Source of the DNA: Lachnospiraceae bacterium
Lineage (GTDB): Bacteria; Bacillota; Clostridia; Lachnospirales; Lachnospiraceae
Reading direction: 5' to 3'
Assembly: GCA_022845955.1 (NCBI GenBank)
Contig: AP025576.1
Location: 186,001-250,000, forward strand
DNA length: 64,000 nucleotides
A program made the translations under genes and the position numbers. This document shows, one piece after another, positions 25,442 through 33,570 of the stretch. Position 1 is the first letter of the stretch. The number at the start of each line of letters is the position of its first letter. The notes beneath the pieces are model-generated. The model made no database searches. It had not been told where the DNA came from and worked only from the letters and a program-made list of their open reading frames with translations.

Positions 25442-26195
25442 CCGTCATCACTCCATTTTTCATATTCTGCAACTCGGCCGGCACCACTAATTTCCAAGTA
25501 TTATTATAGCGCCCACCTACCTGATCCTTCGTAAGATAACGCTTACTCTTACCTATTTGTTCCTTACAGCTCTCAAAAAAATTATCAGAAAGCCCTATTT
25601 TTTCTTTATAATCCCAAAGAAGATACCCTATTTTCTGATATAAAAATTGGTTTTCATAAAGTTCCAAATACTTGAGAAGTTTTTTTTCCTGTACTCTGTG
25701 TAGACATTCGATATCCTGCACTACCTCTTCAATTCCGGCTATTTTATCTATATCTTTTATACTATCAACTATTGTACGTTCCAAATTTGTGACTGCAATA
25801 CCGCCACTATAGGATGGCTTGTCGATTCCTTCTAATGTTTTCGACGCAATATACCGATAGGTATATTTATCAAAAGTAAAATCCCGGAAGCTGGTTTGAG
25901 AAGAAACATATACATCATAATAAACCTGATCGGTAATTCCATAATATTCCATAGCCGTATGATGAGATACATAGGATGTGGGCGTGATATAACTTGCTAT
26001 CTGAAAACGGTTTGCCACAGGAGCGCCTGTCTCACCGCTAATGCAAGTATACAAATTGTTGCGTATTTTTGCCGCCATTCCTTCCTTCATTAACCGTTTA
26101 ATTGCAGAACGGGCACTATCCATATTATTATAATAATAATCCACATCTTTCATTTTAAAAATAGGTTTTTTTAGTAATTCAAAGTAAAGATTCAT
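25428..26195 (-). CDS. abiEi: AbiEi-family antitoxin and autorepressor
   Basis: A 255-residue protein with the N-terminal winged helix of AbiEi antitoxins (MKDVDYYYNNMDSARSAIKR, then KEGMAAKIRNNLYTCI) and the family's middle segment with SYVSHHTAMEYYGI and an ERTIVDSI helix. In the AbiE family it binds inverted repeats in its own promoter and also neutralises the toxin. Such repeats are present upstream: a 12-bp palindrome over the -35 box and a second inverted repeat between promoter and gene. It is the first gene of the operon and AT-rich. Confidence 0.85.
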   Translation of the reverse strand: MNLYFELLKKPIFKMKDVDYYYNNMDSARSAIKRLMKEGMAAKIRNNLYTCISGETGAPVANRFQIASYITPTSYVSHHTAMEYYGITDQVYYDVYVSSQTSFRDFTFDKYTYRYIASKTLEGIDKPSYSGGIAVTNLERTIVDSIKDIDKIAGIEEVVQDIECLHRVQEKKLLKYLELYENQFLYQKIGYLLWDYKEKIGLSDNFFESCKEQIGKSKRYLTKDQVGGRYNNTWKLVVPAELQNMKNGVMTDADI

Positions 26196-26220
26196 AATCT
26201 GTCACCATTTATTATTTTTT

Positions 26221-26289
26221 TTGGTTCATAAACGAACTAATTTGAAGTAATATTAAATTAAATATACACATATCAGACAAATTTGTCAA
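26221..26289 (-). promoter_or_regulatory. abiE promoter with two inverted-repeat operators
   Basis: On the minus strand there is TTGACA (26284-26289), a 17-bp spacer and TATATT (26261-26266), a near-consensus promoter. The perfect palindrome GACAAATTTGTC (26276-26287) covers most of the -35 box, and a second inverted repeat, GTTC-ATAAAC-GAAC, lies at about 26224-26237 in the transcribed leader. Both are well placed for AbiEi autorepression. Confidence 0.6.
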
Positions 26290-26445
26290 GTTTATATATT
26301 TGTATAATTGGCTTATATAAAAACTAATAATAAAGAAATATAAAATTCTTATTATTAAAAAATATAATTTTATTTATTCCCAACATATAATATTTTTATA
26401 ATTTTATATCACCTTATTAAATTTCTTGAAGGAGTTTAATATTAT

Positions 26446-26707
26446 TAACTCAAACTTTGCAGTTGCCGAATGGCCTTCCGCCGGCTGTCTGCGTGGCGTT
26501 GCAGGGACTGAGAAGGAATTTTCGCAGGTACCTTTCAGGCTATGAAGATGAGACCAGTCAAGTGTGTTAGCCTCATCTGACACACTTGACGTCCCTGGGC
26601 TCATCGGAATGTCCAGACTGACGGACCTGTGAAAATCCTTTTCAGTCCCTGCAACGCCACGCAGACAGCCGGCGGAAGGCCATTCGGCAACTGCGAAGTT
26701 TGAGTTA
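26446..26707. repeat. 262-bp near-perfect palindromic element
   Basis: Two arms of about 84 nt (26446-26529 and 26625-26707) are inverted copies differing at only four positions, including a perfect 53-bp run (26459-26511 with 26642-26694). The 95-nt centre holds a further perfect 11-bp stem, GTCAAGTGTGT with ACACACTTGAC (26557-26567, 26580-26590), flanked by GATGAG/CTCATC pairing. The outer ends are TAACTCAAACTT and AAGTTTGAGTTA. The same ends recur as a 34-bp palindrome at 53907. No transposase is linked. It resembles a non-autonomous palindromic (MITE-like) element or a large structured RNA gene. Confidence 0.75.
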
Positions 26708-26713
26708 TTAACC

Positions 26714-26750
26714 AAAAAACATCCCGGTTTCCATACAGAAACCGGGATGT
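26714..26750 (-). terminator. Rho-independent terminator of the rubrerythrin gene
   Basis: On the minus strand a perfect 13-bp stem (26719-26731 with 26738-26750, ACATCCCGGTTTC and its complement) with a 6-nt loop runs directly into six Ts. It lies just downstream of the reverse rubrerythrin gene and abuts the palindromic element. Confidence 0.9.
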
Positions 26751-26793
26751 CCTTTGTGTTGTTTATATAGATCTCTTGGAGGAGTTCTTATAA

Positions 26794-27336
26794 TTATTTA
26801 CCGAAGTATCTCTCCAGTAAGCCCTGGAATGCCTTGCCGTGACGGGCTTCATCTCTTGCCATTTCATGAACGGTATCATGGATAGCGTCAAGGTTGGCAG
26901 CTTTTGCGCGCTTAGCCAGATCGAATTTACCAGCGGTTGCGCCGTTTTCTGCTTCTACTCTCATTTCCAGGTTCTTCTTTGTGGAATCGGTTACCACTTC
27001 GCCAAGCAGTTCAGCGAATTTGGAAGCATGCTCTGCTTCTTCATAAGCAGCTTTTTCCCAGTAAAGGCCGATTTCAGGATAGCCTTCTCTGTGAGCTACT
27101 CTTGCCATAGCAAGGTACATACCTACTTCAGAGCACTCTCCTGCGAAGTTAGCTCTCAGGTCTTCCATAATATCTTCACTTGCACCCTGAGCAACACCTA
27201 CAACATGCTCGGCAGCCCATTCCATTTTTCCGCTCTGTGCGGTAAATTTCTCTGCGGGTGCGCCGCAAACAGGACATTTCTCCGGTGCTTTTTCGCCTTC
27301 ATAAACATAACCACATACCTGACATACAAATTTCAT
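26794..27336 (-). CDS. Reverse rubrerythrin
   Basis: A 180-residue peroxide-detoxifying diiron protein with the rubredoxin domain at the N-terminus ([10 protein letters not shown] and CPVCGAPAE, two CxxC pairs), the reverse of classical rubrerythrin. The ferritin-like four-helix domain follows, with diiron ligands in [26 protein letters not shown] and [11 protein letters not shown]. It reduces hydrogen peroxide to water using NADH-derived electrons in the cytoplasm of anaerobes. The gene has an AAAAGGAG ribosome binding site, a PerR-box-like sequence just upstream and its own terminator. The PerR-type regulator is the next gene upstream on the same strand, so the two make an oxidative-stress module. 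Confidence 0.93.
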   Translation of the reverse strand: MKFVCQVCGYVYEGEKAPEKCPVCGAPAEKFTAQSGKMEWAAEHVVGVAQGASEDIMEDLRANFAGECSEVGMYLAMARVAHREGYPEIGLYWEKAAYEEAEHASKFAELLGEVVTDSTKKNLEMRVEAENGATAGKFDLAKRAKAANLDAIHDTVHEMARDEARHGKAFQGLLERYFGK

Positions 27337-27354
27337 AATCTTTTTCTCCTTTTA

Positions 27355-27369
27355 TTATAATAATTTTTA
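27355..27369 (-). promoter_or_regulatory. PerR-box-like operator before reverse rubrerythrin
   Basis: On the minus strand TAAAAATTATTATAA matches 13 of 15 bases of the PerR box known from Bacillus (TTATAATTATTATAA). It lies immediately before the ribosome binding site, where a bound repressor would block transcription. Confidence 0.55.
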
Positions 27370-27421
27370 TTTTGTTACAACTGCACCGGTTAACCGGGAG
27401 TTGTGGATGGCAGTTTGAAAC

Positions 27422-27823
27422 TTAAGAAAGAGCCTTACGCTTACTTTCTTTACAGTGCGGACACAGGCCGTAAAAATAAGTGACATGACCTGTAATCTGT
27501 CCGTCGAAATTTTTGGCTGCTGTCTGATTGATATTATCGATATTCTCCATATCCAAATCAATCACACTGCCGCACTCGCTGCAGACAAAATGATAATGGG
27601 GGCTGGTGTCTGCATCAAAATGGTCAACACCATCGCCGACGCGTAATCTTGCAATCTCGCCAAGATCTGCCAGCAGCGTAAGATTTCGGTATACAGTACC
27701 AAGACTGATGTTAGGAAATTCTGTTCTCACATTGCTGTAAACTACATCTGCCGTCGGATGGTCAATTCTTGTCATCAGGAAATCTTTGATGGCTTCCCGT
27801 TGACGGCTGTATTTCAGCGTCAT
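27422..27823 (-). CDS. perR: PerR-type peroxide-sensing Fur-family repressor
   Basis: A 133-residue Fur-family regulator. The N-terminal winged helix includes HPTADVVYSNVRTEFPNISL and GTVYRNLTLL. The metal-sensing part has HFDADTSPHYHFVC, the structural zinc pairs CSEC and CPHC, and an Asp (VIDLD) at the place where PerR proteins differ from Fur. It would repress detoxification genes until peroxide oxidises its regulatory iron site. Its neighbour is reverse rubrerythrin with a near-consensus PerR box. The start follows AAGGAGG. PerR over Fur is favoured by this context; sequence alone leaves some doubt. Confidence 0.85.
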   Translation of the reverse strand: MTLKYSRQREAIKDFLMTRIDHPTADVVYSNVRTEFPNISLGTVYRNLTLLADLGEIARLRVGDGVDHFDADTSPHYHFVCSECGSVIDLDMENIDNINQTAAKNFDGQITGHVTYFYGLCPHCKESKRKALS

Positions 27824-27864
27824 CCCGCGCCTCCTTTCTGTTAAAAACGATAACTGTTACTGTT

Positions 27865-27893
27865 ACTATAGCAAAGCAATTTCTTTTTGTCAA
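27865..27893 (-). promoter_or_regulatory. perR promoter
   Basis: On the minus strand there is TTGACA (27888-27893), a 17-bp spacer and TATAGT (27865-27870). Directly repeated GTAACA GTAACA follows in the leader and could be a regulatory site. Confidence 0.7.
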
Positions 27894-27954
27894 CGTTTTT
27901 ATAGTTTTTTTATAAATTTATTTTCCCGTTTTTATATTTAGGATTTCTTTCTAT

Positions 27955-27985
27955 GGTATAATGTCCACAGAATGGACATTATACC
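27955..27985 (+). promoter_or_regulatory. Promoter with 13-bp inverted repeat over its -10 box
   Basis: TATAAT at 27957-27962 has an extended -10 (TGG before it). GGTATAATGTCCA (27955-27967) is a perfect inverted copy of TGGACATTATACC (27973-27985) around CAGAA, so the -10 box forms part of one arm. It is the likely promoter and operator of the two-component operon at 28223; a symmetric -10 also exists on the minus strand. Confidence 0.5.
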
Positions 27986-28174
27986 TGCGCATCCGGTTTC
28001 TGCGTTCACCGCAGAAATCGGGCGCTATATTCCGCCGGAGGCCATGCCCGCGCAGCGGGTATGAGTAATGTCCACAGAATGGACATTATACCTGCGCATC
28101 TGGTTCCTGCGTTTACCGCAGAAAACCGGGCGCTATATTCCGCCGGAGGCCATGCCCGCGCAGCGGGTATGAGT
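27961..28174 (+). repeat. Two tandem ~107-nt structured repeats in the kinase leader
   Basis: Copy 1 (27961-28067) and copy 2 (28068-28174) differ at about five positions. Each contains three hairpins: TGTCCA-cagaa-TGGACA, a stem around CTGCG/CGCAG, and CCCGC-gca-GCGGG. They fill most of the leader between the promoter and the histidine kinase gene. In copy 1 the middle stem can pair over 12 bp. I know of no RNA family with this form. Confidence 0.7.
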
Positions 28175-28222
28175 CATATGGCGGTATAACATCGGATACT
28201 CAGGGAAGGATAGGGATATGCA

Positions 28223-29707
28223 ATGAAATTCAGAACGAAGCTAATTATCACATTTTTAACCGTCATCCTGCTGCCCCTGGTTCTGTCGGCGATAGCATTT
28301 CTGGCTATCGGAGCTGTATTGGTACACAATTCTGATTTAAGTTATGGATTTGAAACCACGGACTACAGCACCATGTCCGATTCCCTCGCTTCCTTCAGTG
28401 ATATTACTGATGATATTTTTTGTGATTTGGAACTGACTGCAGAGTCGGATCCGTCCTTGCTGGAGGACAAAACCTACCTGGCGGCGATGAACGAGGACGC
28501 TTTTAAACGTTCTTCCTATATATTAGTAAGGAAAGGCGACAGCATATATTATTCGGGGAATGAAACCGCAACCCAGAAAATATTCGGCAGGCTTCCCGCA
28601 TACGGCTTTGAAAGCCGGGATACCAATGCCGGATATTACTATAATGATATGCAGAAGCTGGTAAAACAAATAGATTTCCATTTTTCCGACGGGTCGGAAG
28701 GAAGCGTATTTATCATTACCAGGGTAAACAGCGTCATATCCAAGGCGCTCCTTATTTATATGTTCTTTGCTATTGTAATTATTCTCATTGTTACCAGTAT
28801 TATTCTGACACAATGGATTTATAAAAGTGTATTTGCCCCTATCAACCGGCTGAATGTAGCCATGCAGAATATAGCGGAGGGGAACTTTGAATACACCCTC
28901 ACTTCAGAGGATACCAATGAAATCGGGGAGCTTTACCGCAACTACGAGGATATGCGTCTGCGTCTGAAGGAATCCACGGAAGAGAAAATACAGAATGAAC
29001 GGCAGAACAAAGAGCTGGTGAGCAATATTTCCCATGACCTGAAAACGCCTATTACAGCTATAAAGGGTTATGTGGAAGGGATTATGGACGGTGTGGCGGA
29101 TACGCCGGAGAAAATAGACCGTTATATCAAAACCATTTACAATAAAGCCAACGATATGAACCGGCTGATCAATGAGCTGACCTATTATTCGGGAATTGAC
29201 AGCAACCGGATACCTTATAATTTCCATCGGATCAATGTAGCCGAATTCTTCCAGGATTGCGTGGAGGATGTGGGTCTTGATCTGGAGTCAAAAGACATCG
29301 AATTGAATTATTCCAATCTGGTGGATCCCGATACCCGGATTATCGCGGATCCGGAACAGCTGAAAAAGGTAATCAACAACATTATCGGAAACAGCATTAA
29401 ATATATTGATAAACCAAAAGGAATTATCAACATACGAATCCTGGATGAGGTGGATTCCATCCGGGTGGAAATAGACGACAACGGCAAAGGCATAGCGGCA
29501 AAGGATCTGGGAAATATTTTTGAACGGTTCTACCGCACGGACGCTTCCCGTAACTCCGCCATGGGCGGCAGCGGTATCGGCCTGTCTATTGTTAAAAAAA
29601 TAATTGAGGATCATGGCGGTTACATCTGGGCGACCAGTAAGGAAGGAGAAGGTACCTGTTTACATTTCGTAATCAGAAAATACAGGGAGGCAGAGGAAAA
29701 TGAATAA
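28223..29707 (+). CDS. Sensor histidine kinase (HisKA type)
   Basis: A 494-residue membrane kinase. An N-terminal helix (LIITFLTVILLPLVLSAIAFLA) and a second near residue 175 (LIYMFFAIVIILIVTSIILT) flank an extracellular sensor of about 140 residues. HAMP follows, then the H-box SNISHDLKTPITAIKGYVEG with the phospho-His, and an ATPase domain (NNIIGNSIKYI, DDNGKGI, GGSGIGLSIVKK). It overlaps its response regulator by 8 bp. The stimulus is unknown. Its unusual leader of tandem structured repeats suggests additional control at RNA level. Confidence 0.92.
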   Translation: MKFRTKLIITFLTVILLPLVLSAIAFLAIGAVLVHNSDLSYGFETTDYSTMSDSLASFSDITDDIFCDLELTAESDPSLLEDKTYLAAMNEDAFKRSSYILVRKGDSIYYSGNETATQKIFGRLPAYGFESRDTNAGYYYNDMQKLVKQIDFHFSDGSEGSVFIITRVNSVISKALLIYMFFAIVIILIVTSIILTQWIYKSVFAPINRLNVAMQNIAEGNFEYTLTSEDTNEIGELYRNYEDMRLRLKESTEEKIQNERQNKELVSNISHDLKTPITAIKGYVEGIMDGVADTPEKIDRYIKTIYNKANDMNRLINELTYYSGIDSNRIPYNFHRINVAEFFQDCVEDVGLDLESKDIELNYSNLVDPDTRIIADPEQLKKVINNIIGNSIKYIDKPKGIINIRILDEVDSIRVEIDDNGKGIAAKDLGNIFERFYRTDASRNSAMGGSGIGLSIVKKIIEDHGGYIWATSKEGEGTCLHFVIRKYREAEENE

Positions 29708-30389
29708 GATATTAATTATTGAAGATGAAGAGGCAATTGCAGATTTGGAGAAGGATTACCTGGAGCTGTCAGGCTTTCAGGTGGAAATAGAGCATGAAGG
29801 GGATAAAGGGCTGGAACGGGCTGTGAGTTCCGATTACGATCTCATTATCCTGGATTTAATGCTTCCGGGAATGGATGGTTTTGAAATCTGCCGCCGTATC
29901 CGGGATGAAAAGAATATCCCCATACTCATGGTTTCTGCGAAAAAGGATGATATTGATAAAATCAGAGGCCTGGGCCTGGGAGCTGACGATTACATGACGA
30001 AGCCCTTCAGCCCCAGTGAACTGGTTGCCAGGGTAAAGGCTCATCTTGCCCGGTACACCAGGCTGGTGAGCTCCCAGCAGAAAACCAACGATATCGTGGA
30101 AATCCGTGGAATCCGTATAGATAAAACGGCAAGACGTGTTTATATCAATGGGGAAGAAAAGGCATTTACCACCAAGGAGTTTGACTTGCTCACTTTCCTG
30201 GCGGAAAATCCCAATCATGTATTTACCAAAGAAGAGCTGTTCCGTGAAATCTGGGATATGGATTCCATCGGTGACATCGCAACCGTTACCGTGCATATCA
30301 AAAAAATCCGGGAGAAGATAGAAGTGGATACGGCCAATCCCCAGTATATTGAAACGATTTGGGGCGTTGGGTACCGGTTTAAAGTATAG
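29700..30389 (+). CDS. OmpR-family response regulator
   Basis: A 229-residue regulator with a receiver domain (IIEDEEA, phospho-acceptor Asp52 in LDLMLPGMDG, Lys in YMTKPFSP) and a C-terminal winged helix (TTKEFDLLTFLAENPNHVFT, ending ETIWGVGYRFKV). It is translationally coupled to the kinase upstream. Targets are unknown; the inverted repeat over its own operon promoter is a candidate for autoregulation. Confidence 0.93.
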   Translation: MNKILIIEDEEAIADLEKDYLELSGFQVEIEHEGDKGLERAVSSDYDLIILDLMLPGMDGFEICRRIRDEKNIPILMVSAKKDDIDKIRGLGLGADDYMTKPFSPSELVARVKAHLARYTRLVSSQQKTNDIVEIRGIRIDKTARRVYINGEEKAFTTKEFDLLTFLAENPNHVFTKEELFREIWDMDSIGDIATVTVHIKKIREKIEVDTANPQYIETIWGVGYRFKV

Positions 30390-30473
30390 CAGAAATCCCA
30401 AATCATTTGCGATTATGGGGCGCGTAATGTAGAAAACATACCAGCTTGTGAGGAATTGACTTGTGAGGTATCC

Positions 30474-31316
30474 ATGTTTTTAAAGGATGAAAACAGCGGA
30501 AGAATAACAGCATATCAAAAAGAATGGAAGTATATAACAAAGCAGGAGGAACGGCTGGAAAAAGCGGCAATGCGTCAGAGTACCGTCGGTCCTTCTGTTT
30601 TAGTATGGAAAGAAAAACTGGAACAGAAAATTCCGGTTAAGATATACGATAATCTGCGGGCCGCTTTCTGTAAGGCCTTTTCCGTCGTATTTGAACAGGG
30701 TACGGGGATTATAGAGAAAACCATCCGGAAAGATCAGCTTGAAAAGGATTATGAGATTCAGAACTACGCGATAGGTATCAAAGGAACCCGGAAGGAACTG
30801 AAACAGCTTCGGAAAAAGGCAGGAGCCTCGGGGGTCAGGGATATGGCGGTTACTGCCGCCGAGGGGATTGGGCTGGGAGTGTTGGGGATCGGGCTTCCGG
30901 ATATTGTGGTTTTTACCGGTTTTATTTTACGGGGGATTTATGAAACAGCACTTCAATATGGTTTTACCTATGACGCAACGGAGGAAAAGCTGCTGATTCT
31001 AAAGATGATGGAGACCTCATTGTCACGTGGTGAAGAATGGGTCAGGGTGAATGCTGAGGTGGATAGGATCCTTGCGAAAGAGTGGCATGGAGATCATGCC
31101 GAAGATGACGTTACACAGCAGATCAGGAGGACGGCGGATGTATTTGCACTGGATATGCTCCTTGCAAAGTTTATACAGGGGCTTCCGCTTATCGGTATCG
31201 TGGGAGGAGCGGGGAATCCGGTGTATTATGGGAAGGTCATTAGGTATGCGCAGCTTAAATATCATAAACGGTATTTGCAGGAAAAACTTGACAAAATAAA
31301 TAAGGAACTAAAATAA
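30474..31316 (+). CDS. EcsC-family protein
   Basis: A 280-residue protein of the EcsC family, whose members are often linked to the Ecs transporter in Bacillus but whose biochemical role is unsettled. Visible features are a charged N-terminus, the family's Ala/Gly-rich core GIGLGVLGIGLPDIVVFTGF that could be membrane-associated, and the C-terminal GLPLIGIVGGAGNPVYYGKV. ATG at 30474 follows GAGG; a TTG at 30456 is less likely. It sits 84 bp after the two-component genes and ends at a strong terminator, so it is probably their co-transcribed partner. No ABC transporter is adjacent. Confidence 0.8.
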   Translation: MFLKDENSGRITAYQKEWKYITKQEERLEKAAMRQSTVGPSVLVWKEKLEQKIPVKIYDNLRAAFCKAFSVVFEQGTGIIEKTIRKDQLEKDYEIQNYAIGIKGTRKELKQLRKKAGASGVRDMAVTAAEGIGLGVLGIGLPDIVVFTGFILRGIYETALQYGFTYDATEEKLLILKMMETSLSRGEEWVRVNAEVDRILAKEWHGDHAEDDVTQQIRRTADVFALDMLLAKFIQGLPLIGIVGGAGNPVYYGKVIRYAQLKYHKRYLQEKLDKINKELK

Positions 31317-31329
31317 CAAAGTTCACAGG

Positions 31330-31378
31330 AAGGCTGATATCTGCCATAAAAAAATGGCCGATATCGGTCTTTTTTTTA
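31330..31378 (+). terminator. Rho-independent terminator after the EcsC gene
   Basis: A long imperfect stem (31330-31371) containing GATATC and GCCAT paired with ATGGC and GATATC runs into a stretch of eight Ts. Confidence 0.85.
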
Positions 31379-31459
31379 TAAAAAAGATGCCTGAAAATAA
31401 GCAGAATACTACATATCTGCTCAATAATAAAAGAAGATGCGTAATAAATGCCGAACTTA

Positions 31460-31488
31460 TTGACGTTCTCACCTTCTTTGATTAGAAT
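31460..31488 (+). promoter_or_regulatory. Promoter of the sialoside locus
   Basis: TTGACG (31460-31465), a 17-bp spacer and TAGAAT (31483-31488) precede the regulator gene, leaving a leader of about 90 nt. Confidence 0.55.
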
Positions 31489-31584
31489 TACAGTGTAAGA
31501 AATATATATAAAAACTATGGGAAAATATGGCATAAATATGTGCGATATGCACAATATTTTTGCGCTTTTTAGGAAGGATAGGAG

Positions 31585-32688
31585 ATGCCGCTCAGATATC
31601 AGGAAGTAAAAAGAGAAATAATAAAGGCTATTTCAGGTCTGAAAGCGGGCAGTAAAATACCCTCACGGACCTTTTTAAGCAGAAAATTTGAAGTTGCCCG
31701 GAATACCATCGATAAGGCGGTATCAGAACTGGAAGAGGAGGGGTATCTGTGTTCTGTAAAAGGAAGCGGAACCTATATATCGGGCAGACGTCTGCAGAAG
31801 ATGCTCAATGTAGGGGTGATTTTACCATCTATTATGGGAGATATCTATCCCCAGTTTATATCCGGCATTGAGCAGTTTGCTTCCGCCCATAATATCAATG
31901 TTGTGCTATCCAGCAGTGATAATTCTCCGGAGAGGCAGCGAAGCAATGTTCTCAGAATGATAGATATGCAGGCAGACGGCTGTATTATTATTCCTATTAT
32001 CAATTCAGAACAGAGTTTTGATTCCTTTTTACAATTAAAAAAAAGAAGTATTCCGTTTGTAATCTGCTATCGGAGCATTGATGGCCTGGATGTCCCTTTT
32101 ATCGGGGTAAATAATTATTATGGCGCTTTTATGGCAGCCAGACATTTGATTGACCAGGGCTGCCGTAAGCTGTCTTATTTCTCGCAGAGAAAATACTCAA
32201 CCGCCATAGAACGGTATTATGGTTATGAAACCGCTCTTAGAAGCAGTTCCGAAAAAGTGGAAAAGAAGGAAATGATTCTTGGGAACTATGGGGAAGAGGA
32301 GCTGCAGCAACGTATAAGGTCTATTTTTGACAGAGAGGATTATCCTGACGGCGTGCTTTGCTTTGATGATACAACAGCCACCGTACTCTATACAATTTTA
32401 CAGGAGAGAGGGCTTCTGCCGGGACTGGATGTAAAAATTGTGGGCAATGACGACAGTAACCTCTGCAACCGGCTGTCCGTCCCGCTTTCTTCGGTATCGC
32501 CAAGAGCGGTGGAGATGGGAAAGGAGGGGATAACAATGCTTAAGGGGATAATAGACGGAAGCAGGGACGAGGAGCTTTTCCGCCTGATCCATCCGAAGCT
32601 GATAGTAAGAAAAAGCAGTATCGGCGCAGCTGCATGGGATAATTTACTTTTTGTGAAAAATACAAAAACAGAAAAAGAAGAAAGTTGA
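31585..32688 (+). CDS. GntR-type regulator with LacI-like sugar-binding domain
   Basis: A 367-residue repressor of the AraR kind. The N-terminal ~70 residues are a GntR winged helix (SKIPSRTFLSRKFEVARNTIDKA, EEEGYLCSVKGSGTYIS). The remaining ~290 residues form a periplasmic-binding-protein-like domain of the LacI/GalR type (LNVGVILPSIMGDIYPQFISG, ADGCIIIPI, FIGVNNYYGAFMAARHLIDQG, VKIVGNDDSNL). It is the first gene of the sialic-acid locus, 15 bp before the aldolase gene, and probably represses the operon until a sialic acid or amino-sugar derivative binds. Confidence 0.88.
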   Translation: MPLRYQEVKREIIKAISGLKAGSKIPSRTFLSRKFEVARNTIDKAVSELEEEGYLCSVKGSGTYISGRRLQKMLNVGVILPSIMGDIYPQFISGIEQFASAHNINVVLSSSDNSPERQRSNVLRMIDMQADGCIIIPIINSEQSFDSFLQLKKRSIPFVICYRSIDGLDVPFIGVNNYYGAFMAARHLIDQGCRKLSYFSQRKYSTAIERYYGYETALRSSSEKVEKKEMILGNYGEEELQQRIRSIFDREDYPDGVLCFDDTTATVLYTILQERGLLPGLDVKIVGNDDSNLCNRLSVPLSSVSPRAVEMGKEGITMLKGIIDGSRDEELFRLIHPKLIVRKSSIGAAAWDNLLFVKNTKTEKEES

Positions 32689-32703
32689 GGGAAATGGGGA
32701 CGT

Positions 32704-33570
32704 ATGGAACTGAAAGGGATTGTTCCCGCATTGGTAACACCATTTGACGGGGAAGGAAATGTAAATTACGGAGAATTAAAAAAACTTGTCCGTTTATTAT
32801 TGGAGGAAGGTGCGGATGGCTTTTATGTCACCGGGAGTACGGGGGAGTGCTTTCTTTTAACGGATGAAGAAAGAATACGCATTACCGCTGCGGTAGCCGA
32901 GGCGGCGGAAGGGAGGGTTCCGGTAATAGCCCATGTGGGAAAAATCGGAGCGAAGCAGGCAGCTTATCTGGCCCGGGAGTCGCAGAAGGCTGGGGCAAGC
33001 GCCGTATCGAGCGTGCCGCCCTTTTATTATGACTTTAAATTTGAAGAAATTGTCAGTTATTATGAAACCATTTCGGATTCGGTGGATGTACCGGTGGTGG
33101 TTTATAATTTCCCCCAATATTCAGGAGTGACAATCAATGCCTCCAATCTGGCACAAATAATGGAACATTGCAGGGTAGGCGGGCTGAAATATACGGATTC
33201 CAATCTTTATGAACTGGAACGGATCCGCATCCGTTACCCGGAACTGAAGATTATGTTCGGACAGGATGAATCCTTTTTGTATTCCCTTCCGGTGGGAGTG
33301 GATGGAGCTATCGGAAGTACCTATAACTTTATGCTGAAAAAGTTCAAGCGGATCCTGCATGCATACGAGGAAGGAAATATGCAGGAAGCGGAAGCGATAC
33401 AGCATGAGGCATGCCGTATTATTGACAGGCTTTTATGTGTTCGGGATATCACGGCAGTGAAATACCTGTTGGAACGAAAGGGTATTTCCTGCGGCAGCTG
33501 CAGGCCTCCGTTCAGTCCTGTTACGGAACAGGAGAAACGGCTATTAGATGAAATAGGGGATTTGGATTGA
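32704..33570 (+). CDS. nanA: N-acetylneuraminate lyase
   Basis: A 288-residue class I aldolase of the DapA/NanA family. The carboxylate-binding GSTGECFLLT matches the sialate-lyase version of the motif better than DapA. Tyr in VVYNFPQY and Schiff-base Lys162 in GLKYTD complete the active site. It would split N-acetylneuraminate into N-acetylmannosamine and pyruvate in the cytoplasm. The sialidase gene overlaps its stop codon by 4 bp. DapA function is unlikely given the surroundings. A variant keto-acid sugar as substrate cannot be excluded. Confidence 0.85.
   Translation: MELKGIVPALVTPFDGEGNVNYGELKKLVRLLLEEGADGFYVTGSTGECFLLTDEERIRITAAVAEAAEGRVPVIAHVGKIGAKQAAYLARESQKAGASAVSSVPPFYYDFKFEEIVSYYETISDSVDVPVVVYNFPQYSGVTINASNLAQIMEHCRVGGLKYTDSNLYELERIRIRYPELKIMFGQDESFLYSLPVGVDGAIGSTYNFMLKKFKRILHAYEEGNMQEAEAIQHEACRIIDRLLCVRDITAVKYLLERKGISCGSCRPPFSPVTEQEKRLLDEIGDLD

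Noticed and set aside
26404..26715. 103-residue minus-strand frame across the large palindrome
   Set aside because: It starts with TTG inside a terminator, its two halves are read from the two palindrome arms, and it has no ribosome binding site. It is most likely a by-product of the palindrome.
27386..27397. CCGGTTAACCGG palindrome between perR and reverse rubrerythrin as terminator
   Set aside because: It can extend to a short hairpin with ACAACT/AGTTGT, but no T-run follows on the minus strand. I could not decide between operator and chance.
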